From Prevotella sp. HJM029 (GTDB lineage: Bacteria; Bacteroidota; Bacteroidia; Bacteroidales; Bacteroidaceae), in assembly GCF_000599605.1 (NCBI RefSeq), contig NZ_KK082670.1:26479-81448 (forward strand): a DNA stretch of 54,970 nt. Direction: 5' to 3'. The stretch's first letter is position 1, and each line of letters begins with the position of its first letter. The notes beneath the pieces are model-generated. The model had not been told where the DNA came from and ran no database searches. It saw only the letters and a list, made by a program, of their open reading frames with translations. Below are positions 30,862 through 40,569 of this stretch, piece by piece. Made by a program: the position numbers and the translations under genes.

Positions 30862-32256
30862 TTACTTCTTTTTGTGTTTCATCCCATCCACCTTTCCTTC
30901 TTTCCACAACTGATGGAAGGACTTCTTAGCAAACTCGGGCTTCGTATGCCCAATGCCCCAAGGGTTCAATCGCGTGAAATGGGTCATCGACTCGGGCACG
31001 AGATTGGCCAAAGGTGCCATGCGCAACGCCGCCTGATAAAGGTCGGGGTGCTCAAAGAGCACATCCATCCCAACGGACATTTCGCGCTTCAGCGGATCGG
31101 CCTTTCCAATCTGCGACAAGCTTTGGCGCCAGATATAGATTTGGCTTCCGGGCGCCACCTTGGCTGGGCAGACGCTATCACAGCTCAAGCAGAGCGAGCA
31201 GGCGCTTACGTTGTTGTACTCAAACGTGGGATTGTGCATCATGCCAAGACTGACGCCTATCGGCCCTGGAATGACATAGGTATAGCTGTGTCCGCCACTG
31301 CGCCGATAGACGGGGCAGGTGTTCATGCAGGCTCCGCAACGAATACATTGCAGGATTTGCTGGTGCTCCTCGCTTTCTAAGATGTTACTGCGGCCGTTAT
31401 CGACCAGCACCACATGCATTTCTCCTTCCGGACGTGCCTGTCGGAAGTGCGAGGTGAATGCGGTGGCGGGCTGTCCTGTGCCGCAACGCGCCAACAGACG
31501 ATGGAAGACCGCCAGACTCTCATAGTTGGGCACAAGCTTCTCTATGCCCATCGCCACAATGTGGAGTTTGGGTATCGAGGTGGCCATGTCGGCATTCCCT
31601 TCGTTGGTGCACACCACAATGTCGCCTGTGTCGGCCACCCCAAAGTTGCATCCTGTGAGGCCGGCCTCTGCTTCCATGAACTCATGGTGCAAACTGAGAC
31701 GCGCACAATGTGTGAGATAGCTCGGGTCGTCGTTTCCCTTCTCGTGTGAGATGCCCTCTTCCTCGAAAAGGTCGCCCACCTCTTCGCGCGTTAAGTGGAG
31801 CGCAGGCATGACGATGTGACTGGGGCGTTGCTTCTTGAGTTGCACAATGCGTTCGCCTAAATCGCCTTCAACAACATCGATACCCTGTCCGATGAGATAA
31901 GGATTCATCGCACATTCCTCGGTGAGCATCGACTTAGACTTGATGAGCTTCTTCACGTTGTGTGCGCGCAGAATATCAAGCACGATGCCATTGAATTCGT
32001 TGGCATCGGCCGCCCAATGTACGATGACGCCGCGCGATTCTAAGTTTGCGGTGAACTGCTCTAAGTAGTGGGGAAGATGCGTGATGGTGTGTTTCTTAAT
32101 CTTACTGGCCAAGTCGCGCAGCGCTTCCCATTCGGGTAGTTGCGCAGCTGCGGCGTCGTGGTCCATGCGCACCTTCCAGAATGTCTTGTCGTGGCGCGTC
32201 ACCTTCTCGGGGTTTTTGTTGAATGCCGCAGCATTCTTTGCATGTAGTGTACTCAT
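30862..32256 (-). CDS. lutB: Lactate utilization iron-sulfur protein B
   Basis: The 464-residue protein matches LutB/YkgF: an N-terminal DUF162-like domain (about residues 60-290) and a ferredoxin-like domain with the two 4Fe-4S motifs CIRCGACMNTCPVYR and CSLCLSCDSVCPAKV. It carries electrons in the LutABC lactate dehydrogenase complex. It starts 28 bases after the lutA stop. All cluster cysteines are present. Confidence 0.93.
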   Translation of the reverse strand: MSTLHAKNAAAFNKNPEKVTRHDKTFWKVRMDHDAAAAQLPEWEALRDLASKIKKHTITHLPHYLEQFTANLESRGVIVHWAADANEFNGIVLDILRAHNVKKLIKSKSMLTEECAMNPYLIGQGIDVVEGDLGERIVQLKKQRPSHIVMPALHLTREEVGDLFEEEGISHEKGNDDPSYLTHCARLSLHHEFMEAEAGLTGCNFGVADTGDIVVCTNEGNADMATSIPKLHIVAMGIEKLVPNYESLAVFHRLLARCGTGQPATAFTSHFRQARPEGEMHVVLVDNGRSNILESEEHQQILQCIRCGACMNTCPVYRRSGGHSYTYVIPGPIGVSLGMMHNPTFEYNNVSACSLCLSCDSVCPAKVAPGSQIYIWRQSLSQIGKADPLKREMSVGMDVLFEHPDLYQAALRMAPLANLVPESMTHFTRLNPWGIGHTKPEFAKKSFHQLWKEGKVDGMKHKKK

Positions 32257-32284
32257 TGCTCGTTTCTTCTTGGTCTACATTCTG

Positions 32285-33022
32285 TTATAATCCAGCGGCC
32301 AGAATCTGGCTGACATGCACAAACTGTATGGGGTTCTTCTTGCGCTTTGCAATACCAGCCATGTGCATGAGGCAACTACTATCGGCACCGGTGACATATT
32401 CAGCTCCCGTAGCGATATGGCGTTCAATCTTGTCTTCGCCCATACGAATCGACACAGCGGTTTCCTCGATAGCAAACATCCCACCAAAGCCGCAGCACTC
32501 ATCCTTGCGTTCGGGCTCGCGCACAGTGATGTCCTTCATCAGTTTTAAGAGATCGACAATCTTATTATAGGGCGCGATGTGCTCCTCGGAAGGTGCGGAG
32601 AGGCGCAATTCGCGCACGCCGTGACAGCTGTTGTGCACGCTGACCACATGTGGGAAGCTTCCAGGCAGCGCTTTAATCTTGAGCACATCATGCAGGAACG
32701 CGACGATGTCCATGGTCTTTGCGGAGGCAAGACAGGGGTGCTCGCCCTTGAGCAAGCGCGGATGGAAGAACTTCACATACGAGGCGCACGATGCGGATGG
32801 GGCTACAACGTAGTCGACATCAGTAAACATATCGTTAAACTTCTTGGCCAAGGGCTCGGCCATGTCTTCAAACCCGGCATTACCCATGGGCTGACCGCAA
32901 CAAGTTTGTTTCTCGGGGTAAACCACCTCGATACCAAAGTGCTTTAATAATTTGAAGGTTGCGATGCCCGCTTCGGGATACATCGCATCGACGTAGCAAG
33001 GAACAAACAGTCCTACTTTCAT
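32285..33022 (-). CDS. lutA: Lactate utilization protein A (CCG-domain oxidoreductase)
   Basis: The 245-residue protein has two cysteine-rich CCG domains, with CCGQPMGNAGF in the first and ECCGFGGMFAIE in the second, as in LutA/YkgE and heterodisulfide reductase subunit D. It starts with the typical KVGLFVPCYVDAMYPE. It is the first of the three lut genes and lies 30 bases behind cdd. There is no GntR-type LutR regulator nearby. Confidence 0.93.
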   Translation of the reverse strand: MKVGLFVPCYVDAMYPEAGIATFKLLKHFGIEVVYPEKQTCCGQPMGNAGFEDMAEPLAKKFNDMFTDVDYVVAPSASCASYVKFFHPRLLKGEHPCLASAKTMDIVAFLHDVLKIKALPGSFPHVVSVHNSCHGVRELRLSAPSEEHIAPYNKIVDLLKLMKDITVREPERKDECCGFGGMFAIEETAVSIRMGEDKIERHIATGAEYVTGADSSCLMHMAGIAKRKKNPIQFVHVSQILAAGL

Positions 33023-33052
33023 AATGTTTTGTAAAAAATCAATCTTCTTGCG

Positions 33053-33535
33053 CTATTTTCGCATATTCTCATCGACAAAGGCGAAAGGCATGAGGTCTTT
33101 GACGCTCTTAAAAACGTAGATTCCGGCGGTCCCATAGAGCAAGACGCGCAGATTTTGCTTGTAGCGATCCTCCATTTCGAGCATGACTTGTCGGCAAGCG
33201 CCGCACGGAGAGATGGGGTCGTTGAGAAAGGCTTCTTCGTTGTGTGCCGCCACTGCGATAGCATCAATCGCCTGCTCGGGAGCTTGTGACTGTGCTGCAA
33301 ATATGGCGGCACGCTCTGCACAAAGTCCTGACGGGAATGCGGCATTCTCTTGATTGGCACCGATGACGATGCGCCCATCGTGAAGCAGCAACGCCGCGCC
33401 CACATGAAAATGGCTATAGTTGGCATAGCTGTTGCGGACAGCTTCTTTGGCATGTTTAATCAGCTGTTTATCCTGTTCAGTTAGTTCGCTCCATTGACAG
33501 AAATCGTAATCTATTTCTATCTTCAATTTGCTCAT
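33053..33535 (-). CDS. cdd: Cytidine deaminase
   Basis: The 160-residue protein shows the zinc-binding and catalytic set CAERAAIFAAQS (the Cys, the Glu proton shuttle) and PCGACRQVMLE. It deaminates cytidine and deoxycytidine for pyrimidine salvage. An AGGAG stretch lies 7 bases before the ATG. It is the first gene of a cdd-lutABC run on the minus strand with short gaps, so lactate use may partly share its promoter. Confidence 0.93.
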   Translation of the reverse strand: MSKLKIEIDYDFCQWSELTEQDKQLIKHAKEAVRNSYANYSHFHVGAALLLHDGRIVIGANQENAAFPSGLCAERAAIFAAQSQAPEQAIDAIAVAAHNEEAFLNDPISPCGACRQVMLEMEDRYKQNLRVLLYGTAGIYVFKSVKDLMPFAFVDENMRK

Positions 33536-33565
33536 GATGCTCCTACCTTATTTATGATTGGGATA

Positions 33566-33599
33566 CAAAGGTACAAAGTAAATCTTAAGTAGGTGCAAA
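33566..33599 (-). promoter_or_regulatory. Promoter of cdd (minus strand)
   Basis: On the minus strand TTTG (33596-33599) is followed after 22 nt by TACCTTTG (33566-33573). The spacer is one base longer than usual, but the boxes are perfect. The start of RNA would lie about 25 bases before the cdd ATG. Confidence 0.55.
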
Positions 33600-33763
33600 A
33601 GTCGGTTCTTTTTTCAAGCAATGCGCCAATTTGCGTGGAAATATCGCGCATATTCGCCACGAAAATGATAGAAATCGCGCGGCAATTTCGCGGCTATTCT
33701 TGTCACGCGACAACTTTATCAACAATTCTTCGTAACTTTGCAAACCTAAGTACGAAAAGAAAT

Positions 33764-35818
33764 ATGATTGTTTGTATCGCCGAAAAGCCCAGTGTGGCAA
33801 GGGATATTGCACACATTCTTGGCGCTAATCAAGCGAAAAATGGCTACATGGAAGGGAATGGTTACCAGGTGACCTGGACCTTCGGGCACCTGTGTGAGCT
33901 GAAAGAACCCAATGATTATCAAGAGAACTGGAAGCATTGGAGTTTGGGTGCATTGCCCATGATACCGAGCAGATTTGGCATTAAGCTCATTCCCGACGAT
34001 GGTATAGCCAAGCAATTTGCTATCATCGAGAAACTATTTGCAGCCGCCGATCAGATTATCAACTGTGGTGATGCGGGACAAGAGGGTGAACTCATTCAAC
34101 GTTGGGTCATGCAAAAGGCTAACGTCAAATGCCCCGTGAAACGACTTTGGATTTCATCGATGACCGACGAAGCCATCAAGCAAGGCTTTGCTTCGCTTAA
34201 GGATCAGCAACAATATGAACCGCTTTATCTTGCCGGATTGAGCCGTGCCATTGGCGACTGGCTGCTGGGAATGAATGCAACGCGCCTCTACACGCTGAAG
34301 TATGGACAGAACCGACAGGTGCTCAGCATTGGTCGCGTGCAAACCCCCACGTTGGCATTGATAGTGAACCGACAGAAAGAGATTGACAACTTCAAGCCAG
34401 AGCCTTATTGGGTGTTGGCCACGATTTATCGCGATGTGCAATTTACGGCCACCTCGGGCAAGTTTCTAAGTCGCGAGGAGGGCGAGCAAGCTTTCGCAAC
34501 CATCGAAGGGAAGCCCATGCAAATCACGAGCGTACAAAAAAAGAAAGGCACCGAAGCGCCGCCGTTTTTGTATGACCTCACCTCGCTGCAGGTGGATTGC
34601 AACCGCAAATTTGGCTATTCCGCAGAAGACACGCTCAACCTCATTCAAACACTTTACGAGCGCAAATTCACCACCTATCCGCGTGTCGACACACAATACC
34701 TCAGCGAGGACATCTATCCCAAGTGCCCGCAGATACTGAATGGACTCAGCCAGTCGAAGATAGATAGCCAGCCCAAATACAAAGCACCCATTCGTCAGTT
34801 GGCGGCCATCAGCAAGCAATTGCCGAAGAGCAAAAAGGTGTTTGACAGCAGCAAGGTGACCGATCACCACGCCATTATACCAACGGGCGTTCCCGTAATG
34901 GGACTGACGCAGCGCGAACAAAACGTCTTCGACCTCATTGCCATGCGTTTCATCAGCGTGTTCTATCCCGATTGCAAATTTGCTACCACGACCGTTCAAG
35001 GTGAGGTAGATGGCATTGCGTTTAAAACTTCGGGCAAAGAAATTCTCGAACCCGGCTGGCGCGCGCTCTATCAGCATGCCGACGGGAAAGAGAATTCCGA
35101 CGGCGAAACACCTGAGACGGGCGTACTTCCTGCGTTTAAGAAAGGGGAAAGCGGTCCACACACGCCCACCTTGACTGAGAAACAAACCACACCACCAAAG
35201 TTCTACACCGAAGCAACACTGCTGCGTGCCATGGAGACGGCGGGCAAATTTGTCGACGATGAGGAACTGCGTTTGGCGCTCAAGGAGAACGGAATTGGTC
35301 GTCCATCGAGCCGCGCAAGCATCATTGAGACGCTCTTCAAACGCCATTTCATTCGCCGCGAACGCAAGAATTTGGTCGCGACCGCCACGGGTATCGAACT
35401 TATTGACATGATTCATGAAAAGCTACTCACAAGCTGCGAGCTAACGGGTATTTGGGAAAAGAAGCTTCGTGACATTGAGCATCAGCGCTATGATGCCGCG
35501 CAATTCATTGCCGAACTGAAGCAACAAATCACCAACATTGTGACCGACGTGCTGCGTGACAATAGCAATCGCCGCGTCACCATCATCACAGAAGAAGAGA
35601 AGAAAAAGCCGACTAAGAAACGTTCGACAAAAAAGGAATTATCTGTTGCCACAAAGAAAAAGACCACCACACTAACGCCCTCTGACAGTCTCATTGGGCA
35701 GCCCTGCCCCCTTTGCAGCAAGGGACAAATCATTAAGGGGCGCACTGCCTACGGATGTAGCCAATGGCAAGCGGGTTGTAAGTTTGTTTTGCCTTTTAAA
35801 ACCGACGCAAAAGTATAG
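33764..35818 (+). CDS. topB: Type IA DNA topoisomerase III
   Basis: MIVCIAEKPSVARDIAHILG at 33764 is the correct N-terminus with the toprim glutamate; the frame is open 57 codons upstream but that part is not family-like and spans the TAACTTTG promoter box at 33733-33740. The 684-residue enzyme has the toprim DAGQEGELI motif, the active-site tyrosine in TTYPRVDTQYLS, the GRPSSRASIIETL motif and one C-terminal zinc ribbon (CPLCSKG followed later by GCSQWQAGC). It relaxes and decatenates DNA through single-strand passage. A second TopB copy is common on Bacteroidota elements, but this one lies in the chromosomal part. Confidence 0.93.
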   Translation: MIVCIAEKPSVARDIAHILGANQAKNGYMEGNGYQVTWTFGHLCELKEPNDYQENWKHWSLGALPMIPSRFGIKLIPDDGIAKQFAIIEKLFAAADQIINCGDAGQEGELIQRWVMQKANVKCPVKRLWISSMTDEAIKQGFASLKDQQQYEPLYLAGLSRAIGDWLLGMNATRLYTLKYGQNRQVLSIGRVQTPTLALIVNRQKEIDNFKPEPYWVLATIYRDVQFTATSGKFLSREEGEQAFATIEGKPMQITSVQKKKGTEAPPFLYDLTSLQVDCNRKFGYSAEDTLNLIQTLYERKFTTYPRVDTQYLSEDIYPKCPQILNGLSQSKIDSQPKYKAPIRQLAAISKQLPKSKKVFDSSKVTDHHAIIPTGVPVMGLTQREQNVFDLIAMRFISVFYPDCKFATTTVQGEVDGIAFKTSGKEILEPGWRALYQHADGKENSDGETPETGVLPAFKKGESGPHTPTLTEKQTTPPKFYTEATLLRAMETAGKFVDDEELRLALKENGIGRPSSRASIIETLFKRHFIRRERKNLVATATGIELIDMIHEKLLTSCELTGIWEKKLRDIEHQRYDAAQFIAELKQQITNIVTDVLRDNSNRRVTIITEEEKKKPTKKRSTKKELSVATKKKTTTLTPSDSLIGQPCPLCSKGQIIKGRTAYGCSQWQAGCKFVLPFKTDAKV

Positions 35819-35821
35819 CTC

Positions 35822-37876
35822 ATGCCCACCATACGCACATTGCTTTCTCTGCTGCTAATCAGCATTTTCAGCGCCTGCGGTGTCGACCAAACGCTGCGAA
35901 AGGCTGATAAACTTTGGCAAATAGGCGAATATGCTGATGCGGCGGCTGCCTATCGCAAAGTCTATCAGCAGCTACCGTCCAAGGAGAAGGCACGCAAAGG
36001 CGCAGTTTCATTGCAAATGGCGCGCTGCTATAACCGGCTCAATGCTACACCACGCGCACTCGCTGCCTACCAAACGGGCTTGCGTTACGGACAACCAACA
36101 TTGCACGACCGCCTCACTTTCGCACGTCTTTTGCTCAAGGCTGGCCAATATCAAAACGCCACACGAGCGTTCGAAGCCTTGAGAGACTCACTACCTAACG
36201 ACCCGCTTTGGCACAACGGCCTGCTGTCAGCACAACAAGCGGCAGCGTGGAAAGCGCAGAAAAGCCACTACCGCGTGAAGCCAATGGCATCGCTCAATTC
36301 GCCGCAAGCCGACTATGCGCCCATGCTGTTGCCGGGCGATACCACCCAACTTTATTTCACTTCGTCGCGCAAAACGGCTTTAGGCAATGAACTCAACGGC
36401 GTGACGGGCACTAAAAGCTGCGACATCTTTTTCACAAAACAAAACGACAAAGGCACATGGAGCCGCCCAGAGCCAGTGGTTGGCACGGTCAATTCGACCT
36501 ACGAAGATGGCACTTGCACCTTTTCAACCGATGGGCAAACGATGTTTTTCACGCGCTGCACCACTCATCCCTCGCAACCGCGTTACGCACAGATCTGGAC
36601 AGCCCAGCGCCACGATGCTACCTGGAACAATCCCCAACCACTACGTCTCTCACATGACACGCTTGCCACGTTTGCCCATCCTGCCATTTCACCCGATGGG
36701 AAATGGCTCTATTTCGTGTCGGATTTACCAGGCGGACAGGGCGGACTCGACTTGTGGCGTGCACAGCTAACGCCCACGGGCATCGGCTTTATCGAAAACC
36801 TCGGCACCCCCATCAACACGCCGGGCAACGAAATGTTCCCCACCTTTCGCGCCAATGGCGACCTTTATTTCTCTTCCGATGGGCACCCGGGCCTGGGCGG
36901 ATTGGATTTATTTTGCGCCACGTTTAAACCGCACCATGAAATAGAAATCAGCCGTCTGCCCGCGCCCGTCAACAGCTCGGCCGACGATTTCGGCATGACT
37001 TTCGAAGGCCACCACATGCGCGGTTTCTTCGCCTCCAACCGCAACGATGCGCGCGGCTACGACCATCTCTACCGCTTCGAATGTCCCGACGTCACGCAAA
37101 CTATTCAGGGATGGGTCTACGAGCGCGATGGCTACGAACTGCCACAGGCACAAATCTACCTCGTGGGCAACGATGGAACGAACGAAAAGTTGAGTGTAAG
37201 CGGCAACGGGGCGTTCACCAAAGTAGTGAAACCCGGCGTCGACTATCTGCTGTTAGCCACCTGCGATGGTTTCCTCAACCACCAGGAAGCGCTGCATATC
37301 GACACCATCGACAGCGCAAAGGTCTACACGCTGCAATTTCCCTTGGCCTCCATCCAAGCGCCCGTGCTCATCGACAACATCTTCTACGCTTTCGACAAAG
37401 CCACCCTGCTGCCTGAATCTACTGCCGCATTGGACCAATTGGTGGCTCTACTGAATGAGAATCCACACGTCACCATCGAACTCTCAGCCCACTGTGACGA
37501 CCGTGGTTCGGCACCCTACAACCAACGCCTGTCGCAGCAGCGCGCCGAAAATGTGGTACACTATCTCGTTGCACATGGTATCCAAGCAGACCGACTAACG
37601 GCCGTGGGCTATGGAAAATCGAAGCCAAAAATCGTTCCGCTGAAACTCACCGAGCGCTATCCGTGGCTCAAAGCAGGCGATGTGCTCAGTGAAACCTTCA
37701 TCGCCTCGTTGGACAAAGCGCAGCAAGAAGTGTGCAATCAGCTCAACCGCCGCACGGAGTTCCGCGTGTTGCGCACAACTTACGGCCTATTTGATGCGCA
37801 GGGAAAGTCAAAAGAAAGTGCAACGAAACCCATTAAAAAGCTTACTAACAGCAACACCACCGAGAAAACTTTCTAA
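35822..37876 (+). CDS. OmpA-family lipoprotein, PorE-like type IX secretion component
   Basis: The 684-residue protein starts 3 bases after topB with a lipoprotein signal peptide (LLSLLLISIFSACG, the Cys at about residue 19). It has TPR-like helices (about 25-150), a PD40/WD40-type beta-propeller (about 165-420, with PAISPDGKWLYFVSDL and FSSDGHPGLGGLDLF), a carboxypeptidase-regulatory-like beta domain (about 430-520) and an OmpA peptidoglycan-binding domain (AHCDDRGSAPYNQRLSQQRA). This order is that of PorE in Porphyromonas, which ties the type IX secretion machine to peptidoglycan. PorQ at 50213 supports a T9SS in this organism. Other OmpA-PD40 paralogues exist, so PorE is likely but not certain. 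Confidence 0.8.
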   Translation: MPTIRTLLSLLLISIFSACGVDQTLRKADKLWQIGEYADAAAAYRKVYQQLPSKEKARKGAVSLQMARCYNRLNATPRALAAYQTGLRYGQPTLHDRLTFARLLLKAGQYQNATRAFEALRDSLPNDPLWHNGLLSAQQAAAWKAQKSHYRVKPMASLNSPQADYAPMLLPGDTTQLYFTSSRKTALGNELNGVTGTKSCDIFFTKQNDKGTWSRPEPVVGTVNSTYEDGTCTFSTDGQTMFFTRCTTHPSQPRYAQIWTAQRHDATWNNPQPLRLSHDTLATFAHPAISPDGKWLYFVSDLPGGQGGLDLWRAQLTPTGIGFIENLGTPINTPGNEMFPTFRANGDLYFSSDGHPGLGGLDLFCATFKPHHEIEISRLPAPVNSSADDFGMTFEGHHMRGFFASNRNDARGYDHLYRFECPDVTQTIQGWVYERDGYELPQAQIYLVGNDGTNEKLSVSGNGAFTKVVKPGVDYLLLATCDGFLNHQEALHIDTIDSAKVYTLQFPLASIQAPVLIDNIFYAFDKATLLPESTAALDQLVALLNENPHVTIELSAHCDDRGSAPYNQRLSQQRAENVVHYLVAHGIQADRLTAVGYGKSKPKIVPLKLTERYPWLKAGDVLSETFIASLDKAQQEVCNQLNRRTEFRVLRTTYGLFDAQGKSKESATKPIKKLTNSNTTEKTF

Positions 37877-38336
37877 CGGAATGCCGCTATAACATAAAGC
37901 CCATTACACCTTTCCATCATCCCCTGCGAGCAATCCACCCAAGCGAAACGCATAAGAGGAAATACTCCAAGAAAATATTCTGCTAACCAACATTCCATCA
38001 CACACATTGGGAGCGAGAAAGCATCATGCACTCCCGCCCCACAAGTCTAAATGAATCTCTTTATATTTTTGGAATTGCCATAGCCGAACCATGATGCCAC
38101 GTTCTCTGTCCTAATGCCTACATAAGCTATGCAGGTATTCTCTTATGGTAGTTCTCGTTAAAACAGAATTCCTATATAAGCTAAGAGGGAAGCAATATAG
38201 CGACAATAATATCTAAGACATATTTTTATTAATATAATCCAAACTACCTCAAAAACTTAATTTGAAATCCTGCTGTTCATTTCTACTTGACAACGTATAG
38301 TGCTATGAATAAAGATTGACTTCATAATTCACAGCT
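37877..38336. other. Gap between convergent genes, nothing recognised
   Basis: The 460 bases between the PorE-like gene and the nitroreductase contain no plausible gene and no strong hairpin. A weak dyad (CCTACATA and TATGCAGG) lies at about 38117-38135. The sequence becomes A/T-rich towards the nitroreductase. Confidence 0.5.
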
Positions 38337-39329
38337 TTATTCTGCCAAAAGAATACATGATTTATAATCACGCCTTAGTGAATAGGGCATTTTCATTCCA
38401 TAGCCCAACCTTATCAGAATAGTCGGATGTTCATTGGGGATTTGAAGCCGCGCTACCATATCTTTTGCAACATCACTTTCTTCATTAGGTTGATTAAGAT
38501 AAGCATTTGCAATGCCCATCGCTGTAGAACACAATAGTATCCGTTCCAGAACTCTACCAAGTCCAATCCATTGTTCAACTGTATCATCTTTTGTTGTAAA
38601 AAGAACGAAGTGAGATGATGAGGCTATCTTTTTCCGATCTTCTTTATTCTGTGCTTTCTCATTGATTGCTTTCGACATAACAAATTTTGCTATAAAACGG
38701 GGAACATTCGGAGCACCGAAAGTTGCATAACTTAAACCATCTCGCGTCTTATTCTGATGCTTCTTATTATACCGCATCCACGTTGTAAGTTCTGTTTTAA
38801 AAGCCTCATTATTCATTTGCAAGCTATTACCACGATAAACCATATCAGCGAGTCTTTCATAATCAACACTTCCCCGCTTATAAAAATAAATAGAGATAGA
38901 TGGTTCAATAGGAATATTTTTCAGTATCTTAATACTATCTTCTGGAATTTCTCTCCCCTCATAAACGCTTCTATTGGTTTGTCTCAAAGCAATTTGTGGA
39001 AATAAAGAGTCAGATTGCTTTTTCTTATCTTTTGTAAGTAGAACCCGAATAAAAGAATCCTTAATAACTTTGACTTCGGTATGATACCCTTTCTCCCGAG
39101 CTGCGACACAAAGATTCTCTACTGCACATCCTAAACTAACGAACAATTCACGATGATTATGATCGACAACAGGTAATTCTTTTGAAAAATCTGGATATAT
39201 ATCTATTTCTGCCTCTCTTATCTTAAATAACCAAGGCTGTGTATTATGCCCAGAAGGTGCCTTACAAGCATTCTCTATCATAAAGAGATAGTCTGAGTTC
39301 TGCGTCATTATATTATTCATAACTCCCAT
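38337..39329 (-). CDS. Nitroreductase-family flavoprotein (Acg-like)
   Basis: The 330-residue protein shows APSGHNTQPWLFKIREAEID at its start, the usual FMN-contact motif of the Acg/nitroreductase-like group, and GLGRVLERILLCSTAMGIA further on. Such proteins are FMN- or flavin-binding and may reduce nitro compounds or quinones or store flavin; the substrate is unknown. It follows the TetR gene by 29 bases in the same direction, so it is probably the target of that repressor. The base composition is A/T-rich compared with neighbouring chromosomal genes, which could mean acquisition. Confidence 0.82.
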   Translation of the reverse strand: MGVMNNIMTQNSDYLFMIENACKAPSGHNTQPWLFKIREAEIDIYPDFSKELPVVDHNHRELFVSLGCAVENLCVAAREKGYHTEVKVIKDSFIRVLLTKDKKKQSDSLFPQIALRQTNRSVYEGREIPEDSIKILKNIPIEPSISIYFYKRGSVDYERLADMVYRGNSLQMNNEAFKTELTTWMRYNKKHQNKTRDGLSYATFGAPNVPRFIAKFVMSKAINEKAQNKEDRKKIASSSHFVLFTTKDDTVEQWIGLGRVLERILLCSTAMGIANAYLNQPNEESDVAKDMVARLQIPNEHPTILIRLGYGMKMPYSLRRDYKSCILLAE

Positions 39330-39358
39330 AAAAATAACTCATACAACAATTAATTTTA

Positions 39359-39952
39359 TCACTTGTGAATACTTTTTATCCATAAGTCAACTATAATCTC
39401 TACTCCTTGCATAATTTGGTTCCACCCTCCATCTGTTTGCAAACAAATACCATTATATGTCGGACATTGATCTTCTATCAATGTTAAATAACTGATTGAA
39501 GCCGATAGTATACTTGCTAATGAGGCTACTTCTGTATTGGGGCAACCTGTTAATGTACTTATCATTTTGATTAGTTCGCATCCGTTTTCTTCTCGTTTAG
39601 TCCTAAGCTGATCAATATTTGTGTTATAACAAGACAATTCCCACCGATACAAACGCCTTAAAATTACATCATTTCGCATTTGATCAATCTGATTGCGGAA
39701 CATTTTTATTATGCTATCCTTTACACACTGAGAATTAATCATAATCGTATCAGCATTAGCCCAATAATCCTTTTGCATTACAAACTTTACAATAAGCCCT
39801 TCAAGCCCTCCAAAATATCTATAGATAAGCATCTTGGAAACATTAGCTTTTAAAGCTATTGTATTAATACCAAGCTTCTCAAAGCCTTCGCTTTCTACAA
39901 TACTCCTAACAGCTTCGAGTATCTTCTCTTCTGTCTTTTCTCTATTTTTCAC
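39359..39952 (-). CDS. TetR/AcrR family transcriptional regulator
   Basis: The 197-residue protein has an N-terminal TetR HTH (KTEEKILEAVRSIVESEGF, then LGINTIALKANVSKMLIYRYF) and a variable C-terminal ligand domain. It probably represses itself and the nitroreductase, because two copies of a palindromic operator flank its own promoter box. The inducer is unknown. A/T-rich like its partner. Confidence 0.9.
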   Translation of the reverse strand: MKNREKTEEKILEAVRSIVESEGFEKLGINTIALKANVSKMLIYRYFGGLEGLIVKFVMQKDYWANADTIMINSQCVKDSIIKMFRNQIDQMRNDVILRRLYRWELSCYNTNIDQLRTKREENGCELIKMISTLTGCPNTEVASLASILSASISYLTLIEDQCPTYNGICLQTDGGWNQIMQGVEIIVDLWIKSIHK

Positions 39953-39970
39953 TCAATTCTTGACATTTAT

Positions 39971-40020
39971 GTTGCCAAATAGTAACCACAAAGTTACGTT
40001 ACCTATTGGTAACATTCAGA
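39971..40020 (-). promoter_or_regulatory. TetR promoter with twin operators
   Basis: GTTACC-TATT-GGTAAC (39998-40013) is a perfect dyad, and GTTGCCAAATAGTAAC (39971-39986) is a close variant 27 bp away. Between them on the minus strand lies TAACTTTG (39989-39996), with TCTG 20 nt upstream (40017-40020), a good promoter. Repressor bound at either site would block RNA polymerase. Confidence 0.75.
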
Positions 40021-40031
40021 CGATTCCCTAA

Positions 40032-40569
40032 AAATAACACTCTTATTTTATATTATTTAAGTATCTTAGGGCACAAAATAACGATTTTAAAAGAAAAAGG
40101 CTCAGCATAATACGTCATATGTTTGTATAGTTCCTTCGATATTGAAGAGAGAATAAAAAGGACGTATAGCAAAAGATAATTCAGGATTGTATATGATAAT
40201 GGGGAAAATATTCGTTGCCCACAAGTAATAAGAAGGGTGGACTGAACTTTACTCCACCAACCCGATATCAGGGTAGAACGGATAGCTATTCAAGATAAGT
40301 TAACAGAGCAAACGGACAGTTTAACTATCAACCGCGCCTCTCTCATTAGATCTAACAAACAGCTGAGATAGCAAAGAAACCTTATGGAGGGCACTCACTA
40401 TTTTGGAATGGGTTGAAACTATTTAAAAGTAACAAAAGGTTATTGCTAAAAGGCTCATATTACAGGATAAAATTTCAGTATGAATAACCACATCTACTAT
40501 TGTGTACTTTTGCGTGATAAAAGCACATCCGAGGCCAAGCACAAGCCTTTTTGCAGATGTCATAGAGAA
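40032..40569. other. Gap upstream of the TetR gene, nothing recognised
   Basis: No plausible gene is visible between the TetR promoter and the 3' end of the DUF5056 gene. The frames that cross 40475-40749 lie opposite the DUF5056 gene and lack any family-like pattern. Confidence 0.5.

Noticed and set aside
34466-35416. 316-codon minus-strand frame inside topB
   Set aside because: It is a long antisense shadow; topB is complete with all motifs in the other direction.
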